A DNA stretch of 34,977 bases from Chara braunii (GCA_003427395.1 BFEA01000258.1:1899926-1934902), one strand, 5' to 3'; counted from the first letter of the stretch, positions 1 through 11,641 are shown. The notes: generated by a model not told the origin, from the letters alone. Made by a program: numbers and translations.

Positions 1-95
1 GGGGTTGGGGCAGGGGCGGGGGTGTTTTGGCAGGGGCGGAGGTTGGGTAGCCCCGCGGCGGGGGTCCGGGGGTGAAACCCCTACCCCGGCTTGGG
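1..95. repeat. G-rich tract with predicted G-quadruplex
   Basis: The first 22 bases contain four runs of four to five G separated by TT, CA and C, which fits the G4-quadruplex rule on the plus strand. G-rich sequence continues to about position 95. The window is cut here, so the full extent is unknown. Confidence 0.6.
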
Positions 96-1840
96 CCCCG
101 AGGTTTCCCGTGTGACAACACTAGTCAAGGAGACTATATTACTAGAACAACCCTACTCAGGCTCGCCAACGCAATCATACTCTCTGCCTGAGTCTGCCCA
201 TCGTCACACCCCCACCGCTAAGTTACACGGCAACACAACTCACCCCAACTCCTATCGACATCCTCCAAGCAACAACTCTCTATCAGGCCTTATGCTCCTA
301 CTTCGCAGGTTACAAGGCAACACCCCAGCACCGACCAGCGTCGTTATGAAATAAAAAAAAAACAGATCCTCGATTATGACAGCAACAGACAAACCTAAGA
401 AGATTGCTAACAGTCTCCAATGAGAGAAGCAAAATCATCAAAGTAAGTAAGGTCATTAGATTAGGCCGAATTCATCACGAGTCATGATAAATTAGAAAAT
501 CGATCTACGACGAAATTGAGAAAACCTATATGAAGTATTATTTGCATTTACGAATAGAATGTCCGAATAGGACTCTCGATCGTTTTTTTGAAGATCAACA
601 TCAGTGTACTTATGAATTTCCTGCTAGCAAGTCTGAAAATTTTACGAATTAGAATACCCGACTAGAATTGTTCTTTGGGGATTTGAGACAGAAAGTACTT
701 CAGAAAATTTACCAGATGTTGTAATCTGAAGACTAATCTTGATGGTTATATGAGTACAGAACAAAATAGTCAATTGTAAACTTCGACCATCAATCTATGA
801 AAAAAAAAGAAATTACGAATTGAAAATCAAACAAAAATCAGATTTACAGATCATTCATCAGATTCTGAGATCGGCAACATTCAATTCACCATCCAAGAAA
901 ATATCAGGAAATATACTAGGTTTCAATTTCCAAAACACCAATGAGACGTCCCTAACCATCAAATTATCTATCGAAGTAGTACTTAGGGTTTAATTCTGAT
1001 AAAATGTTGCACTTAGAGCTTCCGTCGCTACGTGACGCCGCCTTGAACTTCACCTGAAATCACCAATCACTGCAGACCATCACACACCGCTCCTCTCCTG
1101 CAGTCCCCTTGTCCAGCTGCTCAACTGCTGCCCAGACCAAACTCTGCCCCTGCCTCTTCCCATAGAAGAAGTCACTCCTCCTCCCCACAGCCGGTGCTAG
1201 TATAGCCCTACGACAAAGTGGACCAACCAGAAGAAATTATTGGGATGCCCCCGCCTCCTTTTTACTCCCCGAACGCAGTTGCGTTGTGAATGACCATGTC
1301 AAGCCCGTCAACACAGCTTCATAGAGAATTCAATCCAAATCCAACGACCCATGACAGCAAAGAACCGAAGAAGCGAGAGACCGAAATTAAACACAGAGGA
1401 CAGAAAGAGCGTTGTCATAACCCTATGCCACGTGCCCCCCCCGCCCCCCACACGGCTACTCAAACCACACGTCCCTCAAACCACACGCCTCTCCTGTCTC
1501 CACATCCATGGAAGTCTCTAAGAAGCGTCATCGCCATACACGATATTGACCCGTCGTGCCCTCGTGAAAGCGCCATCGCAATTTCGCGTCTCAACCCGCG
1601 TTAGAGCATCCGTCGTTCCGGCCCGGGCGGTTCTCCTTTCGGCTGCCTCCGTTTTAGCAGTTGCCTTCCAATGGAGTGATGATTGGATTATTTCTGGGAC
1701 ACAACAGTGGAATATCCAATCGGAACAGGAATGGTTGTATGTTGCAAAGTGCACAAGAACAATTATCATGAAAGTGATATGGGACCAGCGTAACAACCAA
1801 TTTTTCATATATGAAGGGATGTCTGATTCTCAGACGAAGC
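96..1840. other. Gene-free region; AT-rich block at about 340-1020
   Basis: No convincing gene is visible. Open frames here (for example 91-354 plus and 1546-1866 plus) are low-complexity or lack any recognisable motif. Composition changes sharply: about 340-1020 is AT-rich with many stops in all frames, while 1020-1660 is C-rich. The AT-rich block may be an old insertion, but I found no terminal repeats. Confidence 0.4.
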
Positions 1841-1899
1841 CTTTGATTACCAACAGATGCGTTTGACCATCCAGAGTACACAAACGGTTATCGGGTAGC

Positions 1900-2390
1900 T
1901 GAAAATTCAGGAATGAAAATTCTGAAGTGGGAGTTTTTGGCAGTCTGAAAATCATGAATGGTCCTGAAGTGGTGAAAGTTTTGAAGACACTGAAAACCAT
2001 CTGTTTAGGCAGGTTGCATCCTGAAGTGGTGAAGGGTGTCCTGAAGTGGTCAAGTGAGAGTTTTTGGTAGTTTGAAAATCATGAATGGTCTTAAAGTGGT
2101 GAAAGGTCCGAAGACCATGAAAACCACCCTTCACCACTTCAGGATGCAGTCTGCCTAAACAGGTGGTTTTTAGGGTCTTCGGAGCTTTACCACTTCAGGA
2201 CCATTCATGATTTTCAGACTTGAATGGTCCTGAAGTGGTAAAATGTCCGAAAACCCTCAAAACCACCTGTTTAGGCAGGATGCATCCTTAAGTGGTGAAG
2301 GGTGCCCTGAAGTAGGTCCGAAGACCCTGAAAACCACTTGTTTAGGCAGACTGCATCCTGAAGTTGTGAAGGGTGTCCTGAAGTGGTGAT
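1900..2390. repeat. Mixed direct and inverted repeat array built on CCTGAAGTGGTGAA
   Basis: The motif CCTGAAGTGGTGAA and the neighbouring modules GTTTAGGCAG and AATCATGAATGGTC recur several times on the plus strand. In 2122-2222 the same modules appear on the opposite strand (TTCACCACTTCAGGATGCAG, CTGCCTAAACAGGTGG), so the array can fold back on itself. Copies are imperfect. Short open frames crossing it have no recognisable product. Confidence 0.7.
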
Positions 2391-2643
2391 AAAAAATACG
2401 ATTGTTGTTAACCTTCTCTCCCAGAGCAATTCTTTCAGGCGTTCTAGCAGTTTAGTATCCTCTATTTTCATTCTGTATATGGGTGTATATGGGACGCTGG
2501 ACCCATTTTCCAGCAAGTGATGCTCCCCACCAATGGATGGAGTTTCTCCCTTGGCACTAGCGGTGTCTGCCCTTACCAGCACCACTAGCACTAGAGAGGG
2601 TGTTTGTTGGGAAAAAAAAAAGAAAAAAAAGAAAAAAGTCAGG

Positions 2644-2990
2644 GCCCAAGTTTTAAATTTAGTTGAAACTCGGGCTGGCCTTTTCTAGCAGTTCAGTCAC
2701 GCACAACCCCTCTTCCCCCCCCCCCCCATTCCTTTTTATTTATTTTTATTTATTTATTTATTCTCAGGCATGGCCTTTCGGTCGTCGCCCTGCCACACAA
2801 CGACATGCTATTTTTATTTTTATTTTTATTTTCAGGTGTGGCCGAGACATCTCGGTCATAGCCCCTCCATGTGACTGTGGGGGGTAAAAAAAAATGAAAA
2901 AAAAAAAAGGGGGGAAAAAGATAAACCACGTGTCTGACTGAACTGCTAAAAGAGGCCAGCCTGAGTTTCAACTGCATTTGAAACTCAGGC
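2644..2990. mobile_element. Fold-back, MITE-like element
   Basis: The left arm (about 2658-2704) and the right arm (about 2931-2990, reverse complement) share AGTTGAAACTC, GGCTGGCC and TAGCAGTTCAGTCA, giving roughly 45 bp of imperfect inverted repeat. The interior has two diverged versions of one module: an ATTT-rich stretch followed by TCAGGCATGGCC near 2764 and by TCAGGTGTGGCC near 2833. The size (about 350 bp) and lack of coding capacity fit a MITE. I could not define the target duplication. Confidence 0.5.
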
Positions 2991-4573
2991 CATTACTAAA
3001 CTGCTAAAACACAGTTCGGAATGCAATTACAAACTGTAACCCTGACTGCGCCGTAGTTTTCTCTTCTTTTTTCCCCCCTTTCCTTATGGGGATTGTCCTC
3101 TCCTTCCCCCCCGCAACCCCTCTCCTTTGTTTATGGGATGCGCATATGCTGGGAGAGTGGACATGAAGTTTTATTATGTTTTTTGTTGCTTTCTTGTTCG
3201 GTTTCTTTCCGATGTTGCCTATATGTTTTTTTTTTTCCTTCTTTCCTTGTTCCCCTTGTAATGGATCAGGTCTTATAAGAAGGAACTGACTCGATTCTAC
3301 TGATGCTGACAGCCTCGGTTGGCTGAAAAAATCTTTGATTTTTTGTTTTTCTTTTTTTTTGTTGGGGNAAGAACCAGTATGTTTTATTACTCAATACGAA
3401 GGAACTGGGGCTAGTAAACCCCACAAATAATCTCGTGAAACTGGGGCCATTACCCAAATGAGGTTTCTGAAAATCGGGTCCAGTGTCCCTTTGCTCGAAT
3501 ATAGTTCTCTAATTAAAACTGAAAAGAGGGTAAAACCAGACCCTACTAACACTTCAATCGTCTACCACAAGAACCACAAATCCACGATTTTGTAAAAAGT
3601 GACCATATGGGGGGGAGCTAAAACGCTCCCTGTTAAAAAAAAAAAAAAACGCTCCCTGTGCCCCAAAGGGAATAGCAACCACTGACAGAAGTTCAGTCTG
3701 CCGACTGAGTTCAATTTAACAGGGATGGCATCCCTCCTGGACATATACCAAAACCACCCTCTAGCATTTGGAGTACCTGGAACCTTATGCCTGAAAGAAT
3801 CGCTCTGGATGGTCAAACACATCTGTTGGTAATCAAGGGTTGTGACGAACTATTTTCTGCAATCGCATGACTTTCTGCACAAAGCGATTTCGGGGGTTGA
3901 AAACTGGTTGGTTGGGTGAAAAATGGAGGGTTGGTCGGGCAAGTTGTATGGATATCCTCGCTTCTTTCTTTCTTTGTTTTCGGGACCAGAGCGGGGAAAG
4001 TCCCTCGACGACGATTGAGTGACCGCACCTTAGTGAGTGTGATACATAACGGTTGCCATAACTTCTTTCTTGTTCTGTTGTGGGAGATATGAATTTTAGC
4101 GCGATTAGCGCGCGGAAATGTTGTTTTCAAATTTGCAACGGATAGCGGGCTCTTGAAATTGTTTCGTTTAAGCTCTTCAGAATTTCTTTTTGCAAATAAG
4201 ATTTAGACTAGGAATTTAGGTGTTCTGGAATTTTGTTGCGCCATACTTCTTGCTCGCGCACCTCTCACCGCAATGGGAACTGGGCTCTGACTGTATCGCG
4301 CCCTTAATCCTACATGTAACTGTAATTTTTGGCGGGTGCGATTGTAATTGTACTCTTTCTTGATTCTCTCGTGTTTCCCCGCCTTCTTCCCCTCTGTCGT
4401 GCATACCTCATTCTCCACTTTAATTGGCCTGAGCTACTGCATGACCCGATCGATGCGTGGAGTGTGGTTGTGTCCCCCACGACACGGTTTGGCCATGCAG
4501 GCGTAGGCACTTCCTTCTCTTCCCCTTCCCCACACTTAGGCATAATCCCCAGTTCATCGCGTAAGCATGCACA

Positions 4574-4585
4574 CTATAAATTTCG
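4574..4585 (+). promoter_or_regulatory. TATA-like box of the LTR-like repeat
   Basis: CTATAAATTTCGCAAGCGC begins here. Near-identical strings occur at 33377 (in copy B) and 14968 (elsewhere), which suggests a conserved core promoter rather than a chance AT stretch. Confidence 0.45.
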
Positions 4586-4840
4586 CAAGCGCGATTAGTT
4601 TGCTCTCTCAGAATTTGAAAGTTAGCGTGGTCAGAAAGGATCGGCTACAAGTAAGTGAGAAGATGAGCAGAAGTGGGTCGGGCGACCCAACGAGCTGGTG
4701 CCGGGTAGGCGGGGTTGACGTGCGGGCCACGACGGACTGTGGCGCATGGGCGAACTTGGCTTGCGTACTCGGACTAAGTGGGGTGACGACTCGGTGTTGG
4801 TGCGAGGCGATGAACTGTCCGCATCGGACGTGATGTAGCA

Positions 4841-4876
4841 TGGAGAGAGAGAAAGAGAGAGAGAGATGTGTGTGTG
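4841..4876. repeat. (GA)n/(TG)n microsatellite
   Basis: A purine tract of GA repeats with an AAA interruption runs directly into a short TG tract. Confidence 0.8.
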
Positions 4877-5510
4877 GGATGATGCTTTTTCTTAACCCTC
4901 TGTGCAAATTTTGATTTCAACCTTGGTCGATCTTCCTACTGCCGCTTCGATCTTCTTGCACATCATTTTGGATTCTTAGCCTATAATATGCGTGGAATGG
5001 TGTCCTTCTTTTCTTTCTCCCACCTATGTAGTTCTGATGAGTGATGTCGATCCTCTTTCTGTTCAGTACTACCACTTGTTTGTGTCCTTCATGTAAATGG
5101 TTTGATTTTCCCCCTCACCCTCGTTTCATTGTAGTATGATGAAATCGCGGACGACGAATGTCTGCGCGTGACCTAGGGGAGTTTGGGTTATGATGATGTA
5201 AGCCTCCTTGGTGACATGGCTTGATGCGCAACCCTTGGTCGATCTCTTGCTATGCTTGTCCGTAAATCCACACAGCCCTCCAGTTTAATTGATGTATGAG
5301 TTTGATCGATGTCTGAGTATGCACGTCGGCTTCTCATTCCCTTCTTGAATAAGAAAGAAGAATATAAAGAACACTCGGCGGACCTGGCTGGTGTAGGCTC
5401 TGGCAGGTAAGTGGATTCAAATGAGTGATTGCCAACGGATTGCCTTCCTAATGTTTGTTTCTTGACGTGAGCACAGGCTAGCACGACGACGATGTGAGGA
5501 AACCCGGGGA

Positions 5511-5808
5511 GGGGTCACCTACCGTTCGCCGAAGCCAAGGGCAACGACGCCTGTCACTTGCCGCACCCGCTTTCGAGGTCCTCGGCGACCGATAGGGTGT
5601 CGAGGTTTTGTGTCGCCTGTTACCCCTGCTCACAGAAACACTGTAATCTAGCAACATCAGGGGTCACCTACCGTTCGCCGAAGCCAAGGGCAACGACGCA
5701 TGTCACTCGTCGCGCCCGCTTCCGAGGTCCTCGGCGACCGATAGGGTGTCGGGGTTTTGTGTCGCCTCTTATCCCTGCTCACAGAAACACTTTAATCTAG
5801 CAACATAA
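5511..5808. repeat. 149-bp tandem duplication at the right end of repeat copy A
   Basis: GGGGTCACCTACCGTTCGCC starts at 5511 and again at 5660. The two units stay collinear through GAGGTCCTCGGCGACC, GGTTTTGTGTCGCCT and CAGAAACACT to TCTAGCAACAT. Copy B of the parent repeat contains only the first part of one unit. Confidence 0.85.
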
Positions 5809-7254
5809 GATCATAAAATTAACGAACGATTTTGTTCAATGACTACTTTCCCTTTTCTTGAGCCGGAGCTAGATGTAGATTGGACCTGAACATGAGCATT
5901 GACTGTTTTGCCTCTGAAGCATTACCTTTTCGACAAACAGAAGAAGGACAACCCACTCAATTTAAGAAAAACAATTATACCCCAGTCAGATTACAAGTTC
6001 CTTTCTCTGCATGCTTCTTGTCCCTGTGCTCTTTCACTCTCTCTCTCCACGCACGTGTATGCGCTCACGTTCCAATAGCTCGAATTTCTCATACGCTGAG
6101 TATTCACGTCCTTCAAATTTCCTGATGCACAATCCAGTCTGACTCCAAGCAATACTCAAAATGTCATCATTACCTTCAAACACAGCTTCTTAGGCTCTGT
6201 CCTTAAATCGCCTCCCTCAATAACACAAGCATATTTTATTTGATTATCCTGAGCGTTCAACAAAGATTCTTCGTCTCCACTTAGGGTTGTTGGGGCAGGT
6301 TGATGTGCTTCGACAGGTTTACAGGAAAACGATTTGAGGAGACCCCCCCTTTAATTAGACGCCCCCGTCATCTCCTCAGATTCTTCAACAAGCCTTCGTT
6401 CCCACAGTCCCCTAGCTTTATCCAGAGAGTTATCAAGTGCTCTTACTTTCAATCTACCCGGGTATGGCGCCTAAAGTTGTTGTGCACTTACAGACGTCTG
6501 GACGCTGGGAGCTCCAGGGTCCGAGTTTTGTAGCATGAATCTAGAGAATTAGGCCACCCACATCAACAATTGTGGCTGGTGACCTCGAGGGTCAACGAGT
6601 ATAAGTCGCAAAGAATACTGAACTCAAAACTGGTGAAGCTCGTCGTCAGATGCCAAATATCATACTCAAAACTTGTGTGGCCCGCTGTCAGGTCAGAGGT
6701 TATCCCCAGACTCAAGGATGTTCATCACCCCCATCACTAGCAACGTTCGATCATCTTGCACTTCGTAGACTCAGGGTTTGCGCAGTCGCTGGTCATTAAC
6801 AATATTCAATCACTCGCTTGTCCAGGCCGTGCTAAGCTTAAAATAAATGCGATAAGTAACCCTTTCTGATTCATGACCACGCGTCCAAAGCCCCCCCATT
6901 TTGGTCTGCAGACTTTGATCCCTTCCCTTCTCACTCACGCACGCTCACTCTCAAGTCCTCGTCCACTCGCCCCCTCACTCACTCCACTACGCTTTAAGCT
7001 TCTTCAGCCTCGCGCATGGGACCGCAGCCTCTCGTGGGAATACGTACATGAACGCAAGATAGTCAGTCGAGCGGTCGATTTACCTTCGTCTCACGGCCCA
7101 CCTTCCGCAGGTTTGCTGACCGTTCTTACCCCAACAGATTTGAAAAGTGAGCGGTGTTCGTTGCGGCCAAGCACCGACGCAGAGTTCAAACGAAGAACCT
7201 CGCCCTTTCCTACCTCTCCATCCATCAAGAGAGTGACATTTCCTCTGCGGATTA
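5809..7254. other. Region with no recognised gene
   Basis: Only short open frames with no motifs are present. The longest (6873-7292 plus) is rich in Pro, Ser and Arg and looks like translated C-rich sequence. I see no tRNA-like boxes or strong repeats. Confidence 0.35.
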
Positions 7255-7420
7255 GAGCTGCTCACGTCCGCACCGGTAGTTCGGCGCGTTGATCAAGCAT
7301 AGGCATTCGGCGGCCCAGGAGCTGCCCGTACCCGCACGGGTGATTAGGCGCTTTGAATGAGCACAAGCGTTTGCAGCTCTAGAGCTGCTTGTATCCCCAC
7401 TAGCGATAATGTACGCAGGA
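7255..7420. repeat. 63-64 bp tandem repeat, about 2.5 units
   Basis: GAGCTGC begins units at 7255, 7319 and 7382, each followed by a C-rich stretch (CGCACCGG, CGCACGGG, CCCCACTA). The units are diverged. The spacing is close to 21 codons, and the minus strand has an open frame (7252-7437) across the array, but it has no recognisable protein motif. Confidence 0.65.
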
Positions 7421-8164
7421 TGTGCAGCGGAGCACACCTTGGTGTGGGCTGCGGATCACCATGCTGCGCACACTCCGCCCTGCCCGAGCCCCGGATGGAT
7501 CGCGCCTGCTCCAGTCAAACGCTTTCCCCAGGTACAGATCACCCCGGTTGAAGCTCAATCAAGTCTTTTGCGCATGTACTTTGAGGACACCATGCATGTC
7601 CCTCTGTTAGTTGACGAGCACATCTTTCCCACTCGCCTCCGATGCCGTGTACGCCTGGCTCGCCCAAGTGAACCCGTTCCAAGTTGTTGAGCTCTACACG
7701 CTTCGCTTTCCGAGGATACTTACCCGATTTGCATTAAGCAAAGACAAGTTCAAGGTCTGATCATACTTTCCCCGTTGTCTGTGGACAGAACAGGCACGAA
7801 CGGGGATTTTCCTCCCGTCTGCTCTCATATGTACTCACGGTTGTGAACACCGTGCACGCTCCCCAATTCCCCCTCTGTTCAGTTTTGTCTCATCATGCCA
7901 AAAAGTACATCGTTCCCCAGCGGACTGTACACTCCTTGCGCGTGCAAGCTACCTCGGTACTCAGACTTTCCCCAACGCACCGTTTACATTGTGCCCAGTG
8001 AGCTAGTCCACTGCGCACGCCGTGCACGCCAGTCAAACATTCTCTTCCCACTTGTTGTGGACGTCTGCCCCCATATGAATACCCTTGTCTTTCTTATCAC
8101 TTCCCCCGCCAGACCGCAGTACATGTTCCTCCCTTCAACAGAAAAACTTCCACGAGAAATGAAA
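7421..8164. other. Region with no recognised gene
   Basis: Balanced-composition sequence with several 60-120 codon open frames on the plus strand (7409-7690 and 7895-8257). Neither has a recognised domain or a matching frame elsewhere in the window. It may be decayed coding sequence of a mobile element, but that is not demonstrable here. Confidence 0.25.
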
Positions 8165-8600
8165 GTTGAAACAACATTCAATAAAAAAAAAATCCTTCAT
8201 ATTTATAAATTATCATTCCAATGTTCGTCCAATTGTAAAATTTTCAGTTTTATTTGATAAGTTCCTGTCTAAATATGAGTTCTCGTTTCCAAATGCATCT
8301 ATTTGTTCAAGATGGAATGAAAGTCTGAACGAGTTTATGAAATGTTTTAATTAAATTTTCATTCTACTTCGACAAATATCTTCTAATTTACATTGGATTA
8401 ACCTATTTATGGCTGAAAATCCTTACTTAGAATAACAGTCCAATTAAAACATTTTATGAACTCATCCAGACTTTCATTCCATTTCTAGCATGCACTCCAA
8501 ATAAGAAGGGTTACCCTATTCTTCGAATGAAAGTTTGCAAATAAGATGAAAATTTTAAAATTGGAATGACTTTTTTTTAAGATGGAATAAAAATTTAAAA
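8165..8600. mobile_element. AT-rich fold-back element
   Basis: A central inverted repeat pairs about 8312-8356 with about 8440-8482. Both arms contain GGAATGAAAGTCTG, then GAGTTYATRAAATG and TTTTAATT. Weaker matching outer arms (TCATTCCAAT and TTTTAAAATTTTCA segments) extend the fold-back to about 8205 and 8580. The block is far more AT-rich than its flanks, so it looks like an inserted non-autonomous element. No coding capacity. Confidence 0.6.
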
Positions 8601-8639
8601 TTTAGATTGTAAGTTTACTATAGAATGATTATTTAATTC

Positions 8640-10289
8640 TGGAATTTTTTTTCGTTGTTGTGGCTATGCAGGCTCGATGCAAACGTCGAGCAAAAAAAAA
8701 CTTGTGCCCCGCCGGTACCGTCTGCATCACCTCCGGCTGCAGCCCTGGGCCAGAAAAGGGCCCAGCACTTCTCGTAGGTGAAGACGGGTTCCGCCCGTAC
8801 CCACGGTACCAGAGCTTTAGGCCCGGATCGTCGAGCCTGCACCGAGTCAAGGATGTGAGGATCGATAACAGGCTTCTACCAATAATACCAGCGAACACCA
8901 GCCCAGGCCGAATGACGTCTCAATTTGCACAATTGTCGTTCCTATGCCAAAAATAGTGGTCCGTCGTGGTCCCCAGACCAAATTGCAATACTGTATCAGG
9001 AACTGCTCATGCCAAGCTGCCGCTATACCGTACCTGTGCCGAACTGCAGAGGGCTTAATACCATCATGTAGGAGTACTGAAATGGTTCCAGATTAGGTTG
9101 AAGACCGCACCAACGCTGTTCCAAAGACCGTGCCATTCATCACATTGGACCGTGGCTGCCCGTACCATACCAATGCAGAATATCGTACCGTACCACAATG
9201 AACCACACCAATACCAACAAATAGTTGTACGTACTAGTTCCGAACTGAAGTGTCAGGCTCATTTCAAACCACACATTGAAACCAGTGTCCGTACGCATGG
9301 TCCGCCTCGTAGTACTACCAATAGCAGCAGCACCCACCATGTCGCCATAACCCAAAAATCGGAACCCCTCACTCAACAACATCGGGGTCATACCGAGGGT
9401 AGCAATCCGATTAATCGGGCAGATCAAGCGTGGATTGGGTACTCAAATAATTCTCGAAAAAAATGCATCAAGAATAGTTTTCGATAAAAATCAATCCAAT
9501 AATAAATAATTATCTGTTTTTTTTTATTACTATTTTTAATTATTGTACTCATTATTAATTTTGTCAGTGAAACTGGTGAAGATAGAGGACAAATTTTATG
9601 AAGAGTAAATCAGATGAATTTTAACTAAACAGCAAACATCCCGTTACTTTCTTCCCTTTTACTATTTTTAATTTTTTTTTTTATGTTAATTCAATTATTA
9701 AAATCAGCGAAAATTGAGGGTTCATTTCCTCGTCAATTATCCAATATAGAATAACGCCGAGACCTCACACCATATCCCCGTTCCGCAGCCGCCTGCTTCA
9801 AGTAATAGCCTCGGAACGAACGAAAAATGGTAGGGGCTAGGCGCAGCAGGCGCGATTGTTCATCATGTTAATTTCAAGGGTCAATTTTTATAATTGACGC
9901 GAGGGATTTTAGGGATCCTTTTCCGACCCCTAATTTCTTCCGACGACTCTAATGACAGTGTCGATTGATCTCTCCCTAGGCACTTATCCCAAGGCTCAAC
10001 CCTTTGTATTTCGGGTCGCCGACTGGTCTGCGGCCGCCTGACAATGGGTTAAACGATCTCCCAACCAAGTGGATAGTGGGTCGATCCGATCCAACTGGTC
10101 GCAAACGTGGTCTCGTGCGCGTACGTTCAGGCTCGATTAAAACAAACATTGTCTGCACGCGCGTCTACAGCACCCGCACTCGAGTCTATGTCTAAACTCG
10201 CAAAATTCAGGTAGTATGGATGATGGGATTCCCTTCCACGTCACAGACCGAGAGAGTCTGAGGCACCGACGGTTCCAAGAATACTAGGA
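8640..10289. other. Region with no recognised gene; GTACC-rich stretch and AT-rich block
   Basis: About 8970-9300 is enriched in short GTACC/CCATACC strings, such as GTACCATACC and CGTACCGTACCAC, suggesting an old degenerate simple repeat. About 9440-9720 is AT-rich with no open frame. The rest has only short motif-free frames. Confidence 0.35.
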
Positions 10290-10658
10290 GTGGAGAAGCA
10301 CCTAAACCCTCCGAAGTTCCCCTTTCGGACACAAAACGAACGTGTCTGTGAATGGGATATCGAAAGAGCCCTAAGCGTGATCCATTTTCCCTCCCAGTTC
10401 TCCAACTCACACGTAAGTCACATCATCGTAGAACCCGGCGTCGTCATCATTGAGACAAACTTCGCTCCCTACCGCCTCGTGTTGCCTTTTCACTGCCTGA
10501 TGGCGGCCCCGTGGCACGCACTCGCTCCCTACTGGCCTCGAACCCCGTGCTCTGATTGCGAGCAGGACATCGAGTACCGAGCCGCTGTCGCACTTTTTCT
10601 AGTCGGACCGTTTCGGGCGACCGGAAAGCCAGCAGGCTGTCACGCAGGATTTTGAAGA
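10290..10658 (+). pseudogene. Relic of an unknown protein family, copy 1
   Basis: I do not recognise this protein, but it has a diverged partner at 16085-16613. The open frame is 121 codons. The peptide contains VCEWDIERA, then after about 30 residues FAPYRLVLPF, APWHALAPYWP and CSDC. The partner shows VCEWDVRDA, FPPYSLLLPF, IPWTAMSPHWP and CNDY in the same order and nearly the same spacing. Conservation of the protein pattern while many codon positions differ argues that the sequence was once coding. The frame may begin upstream of the first ATG, because similarity (PPKFPF against PHPFPY) starts near residue 8. An element-encoded protein is the likeliest origin. No catalytic motif is visible. 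Confidence 0.45.
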
Positions 10659-10659
10659 T

Positions 10660-11072
10660 GTTTGCAATAAATAAAATAAATTAATTACAGCAAATGCCTT
10701 CCTGTTGTGTGCGTCCGGCTTCGAGCGAGACCCTTCAATTGCGGACTTCGCCGGTCCCCGGTCTTAGGAATTTTTTATTTTGATTCGGAACAACAGAGAA
10801 TCATGCAAATAATAATCATAAACTTTCAATATGTCATGCATGCATCAATTTTGACAATTCACTAACTTTGAGAACTGTGACAGGAGCATCAGAGAACACA
10901 ATCATCAACAGAGCAATGCAAAGAAGCAAGACTTATTGACTTGAGCACTGACAAAGTTAAGTGAGGGAAGAATGAGAACTCATAATGATTTTAGAAAGTA
11001 CATATGTAGGGAGCATGGTCAGCACCGGTCTAGAGTCCTCACTCGTCCCTCTGAATCCTCACACTCAATCTT
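10660..11072. other. AT-rich spacer downstream of two coding stretches
   Basis: AT-rich sequence with AATAAATAAAATAAATTAATT-type runs near 10665 and no open frame of note. It lies between the end of the plus-strand relic and the 3' end of the minus-strand exon, and could hold 3' ends of both. No certain polyadenylation signal can be assigned. Confidence 0.3.
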
Positions 11073-11641
11073 TCATTTTGTTGTCTGTCGCTTAGGCTTT
11101 CGGCCATGTCCCCGTACTTTTTGAAGTTGTGGTCTCTGAATATAGAGCCACCTGAAGCCTGCAAGCTCTGAACACTTCCGTCCAAGGTACATGACCCGAA
11201 AGTCAATCATGGAACAAAACTCCTCCCATAAAGTAGGTAGGTAAGGTCTGGAGAAGATTCCTCGTCTGAGATGTGGGAATTCTGATAGCTCTGTCATTGT
11301 CTCATAGTTGATTTCTGCTGGTGAGATATACCTCTTTGCCAAGTCTATCAGTTCACCCCAATAAGAACCGTCAATGAGAGTAAAAGAAACCAGAGGCTTC
11401 GGGTAATCCCTATAAAGCTTTGGTCCGAAGCTGCGGATCAGCTTAGTACCACCCCCATCTAACTCCTTCTCCCTCTCCTCTAGGTACCGGGCAGCTGCGA
11501 TCCTGACTGAATCAAATTGCTCATGGGTCTCCTTCAAGTTCCCCTTCTTCAGGTAGATCCTCAGATCATGAATAGAGCCTCCTACAAAACTAGTATGGAC
11601 AACAAAGGCTGATAAACCCCTTGACTGAAGCCAACAACGCT
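11073..11641 (-). CDS. Unrecognised protein, 3' terminal exon (partial)
   Basis: One minus-strand frame is open from 11641 to the TGA at 11073, about 189 codons. There is no ATG at its upstream edge: the frame meets a TAG there, and that same TTAG could be an intron acceptor, so this may be a last exon. The product is hydrophilic and mixed alpha/beta in character. It has SIHDLRIYLKKGN near the start, a charged helix (ARYLEEREKEL), an aromatic-rich middle (IDGSYWGELIDLAKRY; LPTLWEEFCSMIDF) and a basic tail (RGHGRKPKRQTTK). Residue balance, absence of low complexity and lack of internal stops make it the best-looking coding stretch of the first half of the window. I know no family that matches. 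It could be host-encoded or a transposon accessory protein. Confidence 0.5.

Larger units (their letters stand above)
1841..3838. mobile_element. Region bounded by a 36-bp inverted repeat (candidate TIR element)
   Basis: Positions 1841-1876 and the reverse complement of 3803-3838 match at 34 of 36 bases; both contain GATTACCAACAGATG and GTTTGACCATCCAGAG. The arms are 1.96 kb apart and enclose the repeat array at 1900-2390 and the fold-back element at 2644-2990. No transposase is visible inside and I see no convincing target-site duplication. It could be a non-autonomous DNA transposon holding nested insertions, or two copies of one repeat in opposite orientation. The right arm abuts the LTR-like repeat that starts at 3839. 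Confidence 0.45.
3839..5808 (+). mobile_element. LTR-like dispersed repeat, copy A
   Basis: This 1.97-kb stretch is clearly related to 32634-33650. Both start with TTGTGACGAACTATTTTCT, both carry TTGGCGGG, TTTTAATTGGCCTGA-type and GATCGATGC segments in the same order, both have a TATA-like box followed by GCAAGCGC, and both reach the segment GAGGAAACCCGGGGAGGGG. Copy A has about 740 bp (roughly 4755-5495) absent from copy B. TG at the left edge and CA near the right edge (TAGCAACA), plus the internal TATA box, suggest a solo LTR. I see no primer-binding site and no gag/pol next to it. No protein-coding gene is convincing inside. Confidence 0.55.

Noticed and set aside
5511-5808. CRISPR-like array
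   Set aside because: Only two adjacent 149-bp units without spacers; it is a tandem duplication.
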